DNA of 64,000 nucleotides from Gemmatimonadota bacterium (GTDB taxonomy: Bacteria > Gemmatimonadota > Gemmatimonadetes > Gemmatimonadales > Gemmatimonadaceae), in the NCBI GenBank assembly GCA_016182795.1, contig JACPFW010000015.1, positions 186,001 through 250,000 on the forward strand. The letters run 5' to 3'. A program made the translations under genes and the position numbers. This document shows, piece by piece, positions 1-10,422 of this stretch. Below the pieces are notes generated by a model that saw only the letters and a list, made by a program, of their open reading frames with translations, was not told the DNA's origin and did not search any database. Numbering within the stretch: position 1 is the first letter of the stretch; each line of letters starts with the position of its first letter.

Positions 1-77
1 TCGTACGCGGCCATCGCGTCGAAGAAGAGATGATTCAGTGTGCCCGGGGCAGGGCGTGGGCCTCCCTGTGCGATCAT
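1..77 (-). CDS. N-terminal fragment, possible AMP-dependent acyl-CoA synthetase
   Basis: This is the first 25 codons of a gene that runs off the left edge. The ATG at 77 has a GGAG about 6 to 8 bases upstream, and the reading frame stays open to base 1. The peptide starts MIAQGG and contains GTLNHLFFDAM, which resembles the N-terminus of long-chain fatty acid CoA ligases, where a GT-L--LFFDA segment precedes the AMP-binding domain. It lies downstream of the lipoprotein gene on the same strand, about 50 bases away, so it may belong to the same transcript. Too little is visible for a firm family call. Confidence 0.4.
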   Translation of the reverse strand, partial: MIAQGGPRPAPGTLNHLFFDAMAAY

Positions 78-127
78 CTCGGCTCCATTCGACGGGGGGT
101 TGGGCACGCCGAGCGGAGGGGCCCCGG

Positions 128-916
128 TCAGCGTGCCGTGTCTGGACGGAAGTGAATTACGAACTTCACGGGGCTTCCCGCTACTGGGGTGCCTCGATAC
201 TTGGCCGACGCGGACACCACGAAGGAGTCGGCGGTCGACGGAAGCGAGTCCGCCCGAATGCGCAGCTTTCTCGAGGCCAGGCCGTCATTGGCGGTCGTGT
301 CGACCACACTGGCCTTCTGGCTGTCGTCCCACAGCGAGGCATACTTCGTATCGCTCATCGCTATGGTCTGGCCTCTGAACGTCAGTTGCCAGCTCACCAG
401 AAAGCCGGGCACGCCCACGACGGCGTCGGAGCTGTCGCGAGTCAACTTCACGGCCATGGCCGCGCTCACGTTGCTGGCGACGTCGGGGAGTGCATACCTG
501 ACCGTGTCGACCACTGCGCCGCTCGCGGCGAGTTTCGACGGCACCTGCGTTACGGTGACCGTCTTCTGCAGCGACTGCAGTGCCGCGGCCACGGCCACCA
601 CGCGCACCGTCCCGCTCGTCCGCGTCGTCGCCACCAAGTATCCCTGACTGCTGACGTCGACACCCGTGTCGAGCACGATGTACCGGACGGGCGGATCGGC
701 GATCACGTCGCCATCGGCGTTGTACGCCACGGCGTGCAGCGGCGCGGCCATGCCTGTGGAGTCGCGCATGGTGTCATTGGCCACGAGCGACGGATACGGC
801 AGGGTGTCGAATGCCAGCGCCACGATGCCATCCGGCGCGGTGCCAACCTCACTGCACGCCCCGACGCACGCGGCGGCCACCACGGCTGCGGCGACCCAGC
901 GCGGTACTCGAGTCAT
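128..916 (-). CDS. Lipoprotein with bacterial Ig-like domain
   Basis: A 262-residue secreted protein. Residues 1-21 form a lipoprotein signal peptide: basic start, alanine-rich hydrophobic core and lipobox VGAC with Cys21 as the lipidation site. The mature part is rich in Val, Thr, Asp and Ser with beta-strand periodicity. Around residues 40-125 it resembles a BIG_2-type Ig-like domain (a statement about what a value holds, then VATTRTSGTVRVVAVA). No catalytic motif is seen. The ATG overlaps the stop of the upstream ParA-like gene by 4 bases (ATGA), so the two are translationally coupled. Substrate or partner unknown. Confidence 0.65.
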   Translation of the reverse strand: MTRVPRWVAAAVVAAACVGACSEVGTAPDGIVALAFDTLPYPSLVANDTMRDSTGMAAPLHAVAYNADGDVIADPPVRYIVLDTGVDVSSQGYLVATTRTSGTVRVVAVAAALQSLQKTVTVTQVPSKLAASGAVVDTVRYALPDVASNVSAAMAVKLTRDSSDAVVGVPGFLVSWQLTFRGQTIAMSDTKYASLWDDSQKASVVDTTANDGLASRKLRIRADSLPSTADSFVVSASAKYRGTPVAGSPVKFVIHFRPDTAR

Positions 917-1692
917 TCGGCGTCCGCCGAAAGCCGCTCGGCGACGCGCAGCGCGAGGTTCACGTACGCCTGGCTCGCCGCATCGGCCGGCTCGCGCACC
1001 ACGGCGGGCTGGCCGGCGGCGAACGCCTCGGCGAGGGCGACGGAGCGCGGAATCATCACGTCACATACCATCGCTGCGGGGAGGTGTTCCCGGATGTACT
1101 TCACCGTCCGCTCGCACGTTGGATTGCCGGCCTCCACCATCGTCAGCAGAATGCCGTCCAGCGTGAGCCCCGGGTTGCTGGCCACCACGTCCTGAATGCT
1201 GCGCAAGATCTGCGGCGTCGTCTGCAGGGCGAGCGGCTCGGCCTGCAACGGCACCAGCACGCGGTCGGTGCTCTCCAGCACGCGGCGCGCAATCGGCCCG
1301 AGCCCGGGCGGCGTGTCGACAACCACCACATCGCAGCGGTCGCGCGCCGCCTTCAGCATGCGCGGCAGCAGTTCACTGGCCGCCACCCGCGCCTGATAGT
1401 CGCTATGGTCGGCCCCCTCCGTGACGGTGCCGACGAGCATCACGCGCAGCCAGGGCAGGGCGGTGGGGAGGATCACCTCACGCAGGGTGCGCGTGCCGCG
1501 CAGGTAATCGGCGAAGCCGCGCGTGTCGGCGCCCTGCCGCAGGCCGATTCCATAGCGCACCGACCCCTGCGGATCGACGTCGACGAGCAGCGTCTTCAAG
1601 CCGCGGCGCGCAAATGCCGCCGCAAGATTCACCGCGGTCGTCGTCTTGCCGACTCCCCCTTTCTGGCTGACGATCGAAAGGACCTTGCCCAC
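913..1692 (-). CDS. ParA/MinD-family ATPase
   Basis: A 259-residue P-loop ATPase with the deviant Walker A motif KGGVGKTT at residues 11-18, the Walker A' segment LLVDVDPQG near residue 40 and Walker B-like VVVVDTPPGLG near residue 120. These are the hallmarks of ParA/Soj partition ATPases, which dimerise on ATP and bind DNA or position cargo. No ParB or parS is visible. The neighbours are a small TPR protein and a lipoprotein, which suggests cargo or envelope positioning more than chromosome segregation, but that is inference. The start is GTG directly abutting the TAG stop of the TPR gene, with no gap, and its end overlaps the lipoprotein start. Confidence 0.88.
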   Translation of the reverse strand: MGKVLSIVSQKGGVGKTTTAVNLAAAFARRGLKTLLVDVDPQGSVRYGIGLRQGADTRGFADYLRGTRTLREVILPTALPWLRVMLVGTVTEGADHSDYQARVAASELLPRMLKAARDRCDVVVVDTPPGLGPIARRVLESTDRVLVPLQAEPLALQTTPQILRSIQDVVASNPGLTLDGILLTMVEAGNPTCERTVKYIREHLPAAMVCDVMIPRSVALAEAFAAGQPAVVREPADAASQAYVNLALRVAERLSADAE

Positions 1693-2154
1693 CTAGCCCC
1701 CGCTTGGTTCCGCCGTCGGCTCGCCGGACGACGGGTTCCGCAACGCCTCGAGCGTCGCTTCGGCGTGCCGCACCCAGCGCTCCGACTCGGCGCCCGCCGG
1801 CGGACTCGCGAGGAAGGCCTCGAGGTGCTTCTCCGCCGCCGCTGACTCGCCCCGCTTCACGAGCAGGAAGGCGAGGCCGTAGTGCGCGCCCGACAGCGAC
1901 GGGTCGAGCTCGAGCGCGCGCCGATAGGCGCGGATCGCCTCATCCAGCCGGCCCGTACGCGAGTAGGCGATGGCCATGTTCTGCAGCACGCGCAGGTCGT
2001 CGGGATGGTCGCGCAGCGCCAGCCGGTACGACGTGATCGCCGCGTCATAGTCGCCCTGACGCTCGAGCAGCAGCGCCTCGTTCAGATAATCGAGGCGCTG
2101 CGGTCGGGAGTCGCTGTCTGACTTGCCGCCAAAGAGGCGGTTCAACCAGGACAT
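1693..2154 (-). CDS. Small TPR-repeat protein
   Basis: A 153-residue protein beginning MSWLNRLFGGK. Residues 25-120 hold at least three tetratricopeptide repeats, for example GDYDAAITSYRLALRDHPDD and GRLDEAIRAYRRALELDP, which form a helical protein-binding scaffold. The C-terminus is Pro/Ser/Gly-rich and probably disordered. I chose the ATG at 2154 because the MSWLNRLFG start is typical of such proteins. An in-frame ATG at 2220 would add 22 unconvincing residues. It is the first gene of a three-gene minus-strand unit with the ParA-like ATPase and the lipoprotein and may be an adaptor for the ATPase. Confidence 0.8.
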   Translation of the reverse strand: MSWLNRLFGGKSDSDSRPQRLDYLNEALLLERQGDYDAAITSYRLALRDHPDDLRVLQNMAIAYSRTGRLDEAIRAYRRALELDPSLSGAHYGLAFLLVKRGESAAAEKHLEAFLASPPAGAESERWVRHAEATLEALRNPSSGEPTAEPSGG

Positions 2155-2355
2155 AGGGCGCGGCGGGTTCGCAGGGGAAGGGACACTCCCGCCAGCGCAG
2201 CAGTCGGCTAGCGGAACCATCTATAGACGCACAAAAGGTGCCCAACGGCACAACCTACCCCCCACCGTCGGAGGGAGCAACCACGCGCTTCCGCCGCGTT
2301 GGGCCGCGGCGTACCTTCACGGACGAAGCTCCCTGCATACCCTGCCGGAGGCGCC

Positions 2356-2898
2356 ATGTCACCTCGCAAGACCGCCGTCGACCCAGCCAAGGGCGTCCTG
2401 CACGTCGAGTGGCCCCTCTTTGGGGAACTCTCCCGGGCCCTCGCCCTCAAAGTCGCCCGCGACTACTCGCCCGAGGTCGTCGTCGGCGTGGCCACCGCCG
2501 GCGTAGTACCCGGCTGCGTTGTGGCCGCCATTCTGGACTGCGAGTTCCACTCCATCATGATCAGTCGGCGCTTCGGCGCCGCCCGCGTGCGCGAGACGCC
2601 CGCGGTGCTCGGCGGCGCGCCCGGTCAGGTGCGCGGCAAGCGCGTGCTGCTGGTCGATGAGACCTGCGACAGCGGCGAGACGATGCGCCTCGCCAAGGCC
2701 GCGCTGATCAATGCCGGCGCGGCCGACGTGCGCACGGCGGTCAGCTTCCGCTGCGGCGAGTACGAGCCCGACTTCCACGCGCTCGCCACAGAAAGCACCA
2801 TCGTCCTCCCCTGGGACCGCGAGATTCTGCACAACGGCGAGCTCGTGCCGAATCCGAAGTACGAGGCGGTGTATCTGGATGATCCAGGGGGATACTAG
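2356..2898 (+). CDS. Phosphoribosyltransferase family protein
   Basis: A 180-residue type I phosphoribosyltransferase. The PRPP-binding signature is VLLVDETCDSGETM at about residues 97-110, four hydrophobics followed by acidic residues and a Gly-Glu/Thr loop. GVATAGVVPG near residues 44-53 would be the pyrophosphate loop. Family members transfer or release the ribosyl-5-phosphate of PRPP with a purine or pyrimidine base; the short hood gives no clear base preference. Xanthine/guanine-type or a regulatory homologue are both possible. The start at 2356 is supported by GGAGG 5 bases upstream. The gene stands alone and converges on the V4R gene. Confidence 0.85.
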   Translation: MSPRKTAVDPAKGVLHVEWPLFGELSRALALKVARDYSPEVVVGVATAGVVPGCVVAAILDCEFHSIMISRRFGAARVRETPAVLGGAPGQVRGKRVLLVDETCDSGETMRLAKAALINAGAADVRTAVSFRCGEYEPDFHALATESTIVLPWDREILHNGELVPNPKYEAVYLDDPGGY

Positions 2899-2905
2899 CC
2901 TCGCA

Positions 2906-3018
2906 GGCGGATGGTAGCTGGCGGATGGAGGATGAACGCAAACAGCGCCCGGCTCTCACCAACGAAGCCGGGCGCCGTCTATCTGCCATCCGCCATCCGC
3001 CTTCTGCCATCAGCCGCC
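2906..3018. repeat. Type A GATGG hairpin repeat around a terminator-like stem
   Basis: Between the convergent phosphoribosyltransferase and V4R genes lies a nested inverted repeat. The outer left arm carries GGCGGATGGTAGCTGGCGGA (from 2906) and the outer right arm CCATCCGCCATCCGCC (about 2986-3001). The core is a perfect 10-bp stem GCGCCCGGCT (2945-2954) with AGCCGGGCGC (2966-2975) and an 11-base loop. The core may stop transcription from both sides. Similar GATGG arms recur at several other gene boundaries in this window. Confidence 0.7.
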
Positions 3019-3576
3019 CTATCTCAGTTCTTCGGCCGCGGCCTCATACCCCACGCCTTCCGAGATCCGCTGATAAATCGCGCCAATCACTTCCGCGCTT
3101 CCCAGCAGGAACCGACAGCGCGCCGCGCCGTTTGACCGGCACTCGACCTCGTAGCAGGCCAGCGGCGCGCCGGCGATGCGGCCAAAGAAATCGGCCAGCA
3201 GTCCCATCGTGTAGTAGCAGGCCGGAAAGCCAATATTGAGTGACGGATCGGCCTCAGCCCAGTCGGCGGAATCGAGCGTGATCACGACGTCGTGCAACGT
3301 GCCGACTTGGAGCGAGCCCCACCCGGTGTCGCGGAAGAACTCGGCGGCCAGCCCCTGGAACTCCGCGAAGCCAATCCCGTCGGCATTGCCGCCTCTCGAG
3401 GCGAGCCACGCTTGGAATGACGCGAAGACGGGCTCGCCGCCGGCGTAGCCCGCTTCCTGCAGGTACGTGGCGAAGTTGCCGCCGAGGTCACGAATGAGCG
3501 CCGAGCGCAGCGCGGCCAGAGACTGGCGCGGGAGCGCAACGAGGGGCGTCGAGGCGAGCGCGAATTGGGTGGCCAT
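3019..3576 (-). CDS. V4R-domain protein (heme/small-molecule binding type)
   Basis: A 185-residue protein. Its C-terminal half (about residues 115-180) matches the V4R (4-vinyl reductase) domain: GFPACYYTMGLLADFFGRI, then a strand with LACYEVEC and the closing CRF after a Cys-rich turn. V4R domains sense hydrocarbons or other small ligands in transcription factors, bacteriochlorophyll reductase and activators. There is no attached DNA-binding or signalling domain, so it may be a stand-alone sensor or heme-binding protein. I take the ATG at 3576; a TTG 9 bases further up is also in frame. The gene follows ligA with an 17-base gap on the same strand. Confidence 0.75.
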   Translation of the reverse strand: MATQFALASTPLVALPRQSLAALRSALIRDLGGNFATYLQEAGYAGGEPVFASFQAWLASRGGNADGIGFAEFQGLAAEFFRDTGWGSLQVGTLHDVVITLDSADWAEADPSLNIGFPACYYTMGLLADFFGRIAGAPLACYEVECRSNGAARCRFLLGSAEVIGAIYQRISEGVGYEAAAEELR

Positions 3577-3593
3577 ATCCGTCAAAGAAGGGG

Positions 3594-6159
<2,566 letters not shown>

Positions 6160-6178
6160 GGTGCGTGCTCCGGTAAGG

Positions 6179-6982
6179 TCAGCCCTTGGCTTCTTCGGCA
6201 ACGACGTTCAGCGCCACTTCGACGAGACGCTCGAGTTCCTCGTCCGATGCCTTGGGCAACAGGGTTTCGGCCCACATATGGTCCTGCGATCCGGCATAAC
6301 GGTCGAGCAGGCGACGCAGAAACGCCACCAGCGCAATGCGTTCGAGGTCGGCCCGCCGTGAGCCGCGCTGCTTGTCCTCAGTGGAACGCAGCAGCGCCTC
6401 AAACCGGTGCGCGTTGCGCAGGGCCTTGGCCGTCAACTCGGCCACGACCTGCGTAAAGCGCACGTCCGCATCGGAGAACGGCAGTGCGTCGCGCTCCGTG
6501 CGCAGGAAAATCGCGCCGATGACGTCCTGCCGCCACTGAATTGGAACCACGATGATCGACCGAACGTTCCGCGCGTCGAGCGCCGGCCGCACCGCCAGAT
6601 AGGCCGGGTCGTTGGCGGCGTCAGGAATGAAGACCGTCTCACCGCTGTCGAACGCCCGCTTGAGTTCGGGGTACCGGTCAAGGTCGACCACAAGGTTCCG
6701 AATCGACGGATCCTCGTAGCTGGCCACCAGCCGCACGCCCTCACGTTCACCGGCGAGAAAGATCGAGCAGCGGTCGAGGCCGAACGTCTGCCCCAGCTTG
6801 CCGGCGATGGTCTGCAGGATGTCCACGAAGTGCAATGAACTCGAGATCTCCTGCAGAATGCCGACCAACGCGAGCAGATGCTCCTTTTCCCGGGTCAACT
6901 CGCGCACGCGGGCCTGCAGGCGAGTGATCTCCTCGCCGGCGTCCACCGGGTTCGCCGTGGGGTTGGTCAAGCTCCCTCCCAT
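6179..6982 (-). CDS. GAF-domain sensor protein
   Basis: A 267-residue cytoplasmic protein. Residues 15-45 are a heptad-like helix (ITRLQARVRELTREKEHLLA), a probable dimerising coiled coil. A GAF domain follows (about 50-195) with the usual FGLDRCSIFL, VPIQWRQDVIGAIFLRT and a helical end at FTQVVAELTAKALRNAHRFE. The last 70 residues are helical and unassigned. There is no kinase, cyclase or DNA-binding output domain, so ligand and output are unknown. It heads a unit with ferritin, ligA and the V4R gene. The start at 6982 is the ATG closest to the coiled coil; upstream in-frame codons look non-coding. Confidence 0.85.
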   Translation of the reverse strand: MGGSLTNPTANPVDAGEEITRLQARVRELTREKEHLLALVGILQEISSSLHFVDILQTIAGKLGQTFGLDRCSIFLAGEREGVRLVASYEDPSIRNLVVDLDRYPELKRAFDSGETVFIPDAANDPAYLAVRPALDARNVRSIIVVPIQWRQDVIGAIFLRTERDALPFSDADVRFTQVVAELTAKALRNAHRFEALLRSTEDKQRGSRRADLERIALVAFLRRLLDRYAGSQDHMWAETLLPKASDEELERLVEVALNVVAEEAKG

Positions 6983-7074
6983 CGTGTGGGCGCCAGGCCC
7001 GTGACATTTCCCGCGGTTCGTCGTAGTGCGTATGACCGGGGGCGTGCGCCCGTTTCCGGCCCACGAGGGAACGT

Positions 7075-8427
7075 ATGGGGCGCGTTGCCACACGGTCAAT
7101 GCATCTACTCGATCTGATTGCTCGCAAGCGCGACGGCGGACGGCTCACGCCGGACGAATGGCGTGCCTTTGCCGACGACTACGCCGCCGACCGCATTCCG
7201 GACTACCAGGTGGCCGCCCTCCTGATGGCCGTCTTCTTCCGCGGCCTCGACGACGAGGAAGGCTTCGCCCTGATGGAGGGCATGCTCAACAGCGGCGGGC
7301 GCCTCGATTTCACCGGGCTCGGCAAGCCGGTCATCGACAAGCATTCGACCGGCGGCGTGGGCGACAAGGTCTCCATTCCACTGGCCCCATTGGTCGCCGT
7401 CTGTGGCCTCGCCGTGCCGATGATGAGCGGCCGCGGCCTAGGCCACACCGGCGGCACGCTCGACAAGCTCGAGTCGATCCCCGGCTTCAACACGCGACTC
7501 TCGCTCACCGAAGCCAAAGCACAAGTGGAGCGGCTTGGCTGCGCGCTCATTGGGCAGACCGGCGAAATCGCCCCCGCCGACAAGAAGCTCTATGCATTGC
7601 GCGATGCGACCGCCACGGTTGAGGCGATCCCGCTGATCGCCGCTTCGATCATGAGCAAGAAATTGGCCGAGGGGCTCAACGGCCTCGTGCTCGACGTGAA
7701 GACCGGCGCCGGCGCGTTCATGCCGGAGCTCGACCGGGCCCTGACGCTCGCCAAGACGATGGTGGCAATCGGTGAACGGTGCGGCTGCCCGACGGTCGCG
7801 CTGATGACGTCGATGCATCATCCGTTGGGCGTCGCCTGCGGCAACGCGCTCGAGATCGAGGAGAGTCTCGAGGTGCTGCGCGGCGGCGGACCGGCCGATA
7901 CCCGCGAAGTCACGCTCGCCCTTGGCGCGGAGATGCTGGTGCTCGGCCGGGTGACGCGCGACACTGGCGAAGCCCGCGTGCTGCTAGAGAGTGCGCTGGC
8001 CGACGGCCGGGCGCTCGAGATGTTCCGGCGGATCGTCGAGGCCCAGGGCGGGGATCCGCGGGTCATCGACGACCCCAAGGGCGTGCTGCCTCAGGCGCGC
8101 GAGCAGGCGGTGATCACCGCGCCGCGCGCGGGCGTTGTGCAGTCCGTTGCCCCGCGCACGATTGGGCGCGGCATCATCACGCTCGGCGGCGGACGCCTGA
8201 CGATGGAAGACACCGTCGATCCGTCGGTGGGATTTCACATCCTCACGCGTCCCGGGCAGCACGTCACGCGCGGCCAGCCGATCTCCGTCGTGTACGCGCG
8301 CGACGCGAGCGGCATGGCCGCCGGAAAGGCGTGCATTGCCGACGCCATCCAGATTGGCGATGATGACGTGACACCGCCGGCGCTGATCAGCCATCGCGTG
8401 ACTGGACGCGGCGTCGAAACGTTCTAG
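7075..8427 (+). CDS. deoA: Pyrimidine-nucleoside (thymidine) phosphorylase
   Basis: A 450-residue enzyme of the nucleoside phosphorylase II family. The family signature SGRGLGHTGGTLDKLESIPG sits at about residues 122-141. KHSTGGVGDKVS at about 89-100 binds phosphate, and SIMSKKLAEGLNGLVLDVKTG lies in the alpha/beta domain. It splits thymidine, deoxyuridine or uridine with phosphate to base and (deoxy)ribose-1-phosphate in the cytoplasm. A GAGG lies 6 bases ahead of the ATG at 7075. It is divergent from the GAF gene with about 90 bases between them. Whether it prefers thymidine alone or all pyrimidines cannot be read from sequence alone. Confidence 0.93.
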   Translation: MGRVATRSMHLLDLIARKRDGGRLTPDEWRAFADDYAADRIPDYQVAALLMAVFFRGLDDEEGFALMEGMLNSGGRLDFTGLGKPVIDKHSTGGVGDKVSIPLAPLVAVCGLAVPMMSGRGLGHTGGTLDKLESIPGFNTRLSLTEAKAQVERLGCALIGQTGEIAPADKKLYALRDATATVEAIPLIAASIMSKKLAEGLNGLVLDVKTGAGAFMPELDRALTLAKTMVAIGERCGCPTVALMTSMHHPLGVACGNALEIEESLEVLRGGGPADTREVTLALGAEMLVLGRVTRDTGEARVLLESALADGRALEMFRRIVEAQGGDPRVIDDPKGVLPQAREQAVITAPRAGVVQSVAPRTIGRGIITLGGGRLTMEDTVDPSVGFHILTRPGQHVTRGQPISVVYARDASGMAAGKACIADAIQIGDDDVTPPALISHRVTGRGVETF

Positions 8428-8470
8428 TAGCGCCTTCTTCAATAATCGCATCAACTGGCCGAGGAGCTCT

Positions 8471-9838
8471 ATGTTCATCGCCCGTCTCCGCCTGCTTGTT
8501 CTCTGCGCCGTCCTCTCGGTGCCGCTGGCCGCACAGGCTCCATCGGATTCCGCGATTCTCGCCCTCATCAAGCCCCGCGTCGACACCGGGATGTGGGCGG
8601 GCGTCGCCATTGGACTTGCCGACAGCCACGGGACGCGCCGGACGCTGGCGTATGGACCCAAGGCGGGGGTCGCGCCGTTCGACGAGCACTCGGTGTTCGA
8701 AATCGGATCGATCACCAAGGTGTTCACTACGGCCATCCTCGCCGATATGGTGCGCAAGGGCGAGGTGTCGCTCGATGATCCGGTCGCGAAGTACCTCCCG
8801 GCCGGAACCACCGTTCCGTCGCGCGACGGCAAGCAGATCACCCTGCTCGATCTCGCCACGCAGAGTTCGGGCCTGCCGCGCATGCCGTCCAACTTCGCGC
8901 CCAAGAACCCCAGCAATCCCTACGCCGACTACACCCCCCAGCAACTGTACGACTTTCTTAAATCGTACCAGCTGCCGCGCGGCATCGGTGAGAAGTACGA
9001 GTACTCCAACCTCGGCATGGGCCTGCTCGGCCATGCGCTGGCCCTGCGCGCTGGCAAGAGCTACGAGGCGCTCGTCACCGAACGCGTGTTGAAGCCGCTC
9101 GGCATGACCGACACGCGCATCGCCCTGAACGCGAGCCTGCAGCGTCGGCTGGCCCCGGGGCACGGCCCCAATGGCGCCGTGGTCGGCAATTGGGACCTCT
9201 CCACGCTCGAGGGAGCCGGCGCGCTGCGCTCCACGGTGAGCGACATGCTCACCTTCATCCGCGCCAACGCCGATTCGACCTCGAAGCCGCTGGGGCCAAC
9301 GCTGTCCATGACGCACGGCGAACGGCGTCCGGGCGGCTCACCGGCGCTCACGCTCGGACTGGCGTGGCATCGCCTGCGCCTTCCCTCCGGCCATGTCATC
9401 GTCTTCCACAACGGCGGCACCGGCGGGTATCGCACGTTCACCGGCTACAGCGAGAAGACCGGCGAGAGCGTGGTGGTGCTCGCTAACTCGGCCACTGGCG
9501 TGGATGAAATCGGCTTTCGCATGCTCGATCCGGGCTTCCCGGTGCCGCCCATCGCGAAGAAACGCACCGAGGTCGCGCTCCCCGTGGCGACGCTCGATCA
9601 GTACGTCGGCACCTACGCGTTCACGCCCACCTTCGCCATTGTTGTTACCCGGGTCGGCGCGCAGCTCACCGCCCAGGCCACCGACCAGCCCAGTTTTGCG
9701 ATCTACGCCGAGAAGCCGGACGAGTTCTTCCTGAAGGCCGTCGACGCGCAACTCACGTTCACCAGGGACAGCACCGGCGTGGTGACGGGCCTCGTCCTGC
9801 ACCAGAACGGCGGGCACATGCCCGCCAAGAAGAAGTAG
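8471..9838 (+). CDS. Exported beta-lactamase-fold serine hydrolase
   Basis: A 455-residue protein with a signal peptide (residues 1-22, cut near LAAQA). It carries the class C beta-lactamase/DD-peptidase catalytic set: S80-I-T-K83, Y178-S-N180 and HNGGTGGY near residue 307 as the third motif. A C-terminal lipocalin-like strand region (about 370-455) follows, common in the CubicO group. Members act as esterases, D-aminopeptidases or beta-lactamases; the sequence does not settle which. It would act in the periplasm. GGAG six bases before the ATG supports the start. The gene is alone, about 40 bases after deoA on the same strand. Confidence 0.88.
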   Translation: MFIARLRLLVLCAVLSVPLAAQAPSDSAILALIKPRVDTGMWAGVAIGLADSHGTRRTLAYGPKAGVAPFDEHSVFEIGSITKVFTTAILADMVRKGEVSLDDPVAKYLPAGTTVPSRDGKQITLLDLATQSSGLPRMPSNFAPKNPSNPYADYTPQQLYDFLKSYQLPRGIGEKYEYSNLGMGLLGHALALRAGKSYEALVTERVLKPLGMTDTRIALNASLQRRLAPGHGPNGAVVGNWDLSTLEGAGALRSTVSDMLTFIRANADSTSKPLGPTLSMTHGERRPGGSPALTLGLAWHRLRLPSGHVIVFHNGGTGGYRTFTGYSEKTGESVVVLANSATGVDEIGFRMLDPGFPVPPIAKKRTEVALPVATLDQYVGTYAFTPTFAIVVTRVGAQLTAQATDQPSFAIYAEKPDEFFLKAVDAQLTFTRDSTGVVTGLVLHQNGGHMPAKKK

Positions 9839-9844
9839 CCGCGC

Positions 9845-10303
9845 CTAGTCTCCAGCCGCCCCGCTGAACAGCGACTGCAGGTCCAGCGTGGGCGCCTTGC
9901 TCTTGCTCGCCAGCGACACGTAGGCGCGCGCCAGCGCGTCCTTGCCCGCGCCGAGCACCGTGCTGACCAGACCGAGCGCCTCGGCGTAGTCCGCCGGCGG
10001 CAGCTCCTTGATGATCCGCATCCAGATGGCCTCTTCCAGCACGTTGAAGGCCGTCTGCACCTCCCACAGGTCAAACCCCGCGGCGTAGCGCGCCGCGGCA
10101 ATCGACTCGGCGTGCGCAATGATCGGGCCCAGTTTGCGATCAGCCACCGCGCGCGCCGTGAGGATGAACAGGTCGCGCAGGCGCTGGCGCGTTTGATCGG
10201 CTCCGTGCTGTTCGTAGCTCTTCAGGTGCGATCGCTGCACGGCGAGAAACGCGTCGTTGACAATCGCGTCGCCGCCTTCTTTGAGTAACTGGGTGAGTTG
10301 CAT
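9845..10303 (-). CDS. RsbRD N-terminal-like globin-fold protein
   Basis: A 152-residue all-helical protein. The pattern of a helix ending RDLF, then the segment containing AARYAAGFDLWEVQTAFN and a long helix with EEAIWMRI resembles the N-terminal domain of RsbR-type stressosome proteins (RsbRD_N), which is a non-heme globin fold. No STAS domain follows, so it is either a stand-alone sensor or only structurally similar. The start at 10303 is an ATG; an upstream in-frame TTG would add 10 residues. It converges on the serine hydrolase gene with 6 bases between stops and is divergent from the NlpC/P60 gene. Confidence 0.5.
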   Translation of the reverse strand: MQLTQLLKEGGDAIVNDAFLAVQRSHLKSYEQHGADQTRQRLRDLFILTARAVADRKLGPIIAHAESIAAARYAAGFDLWEVQTAFNVLEEAIWMRIIKELPPADYAEALGLVSTVLGAGKDALARAYVSLASKSKAPTLDLQSLFSGAAGD

Positions 10304-10422
10304 GGTGTCGGGTCCGGTGATCCAGCCATCCAACGGAGAAATTGGCGTCCAGCGTCATGCGGCGCCAATTTTCCGGGCACCAAAGGGCTGTCTCCGTTAA
10401 TCCCGCTTCCTTGAGCCATTGT

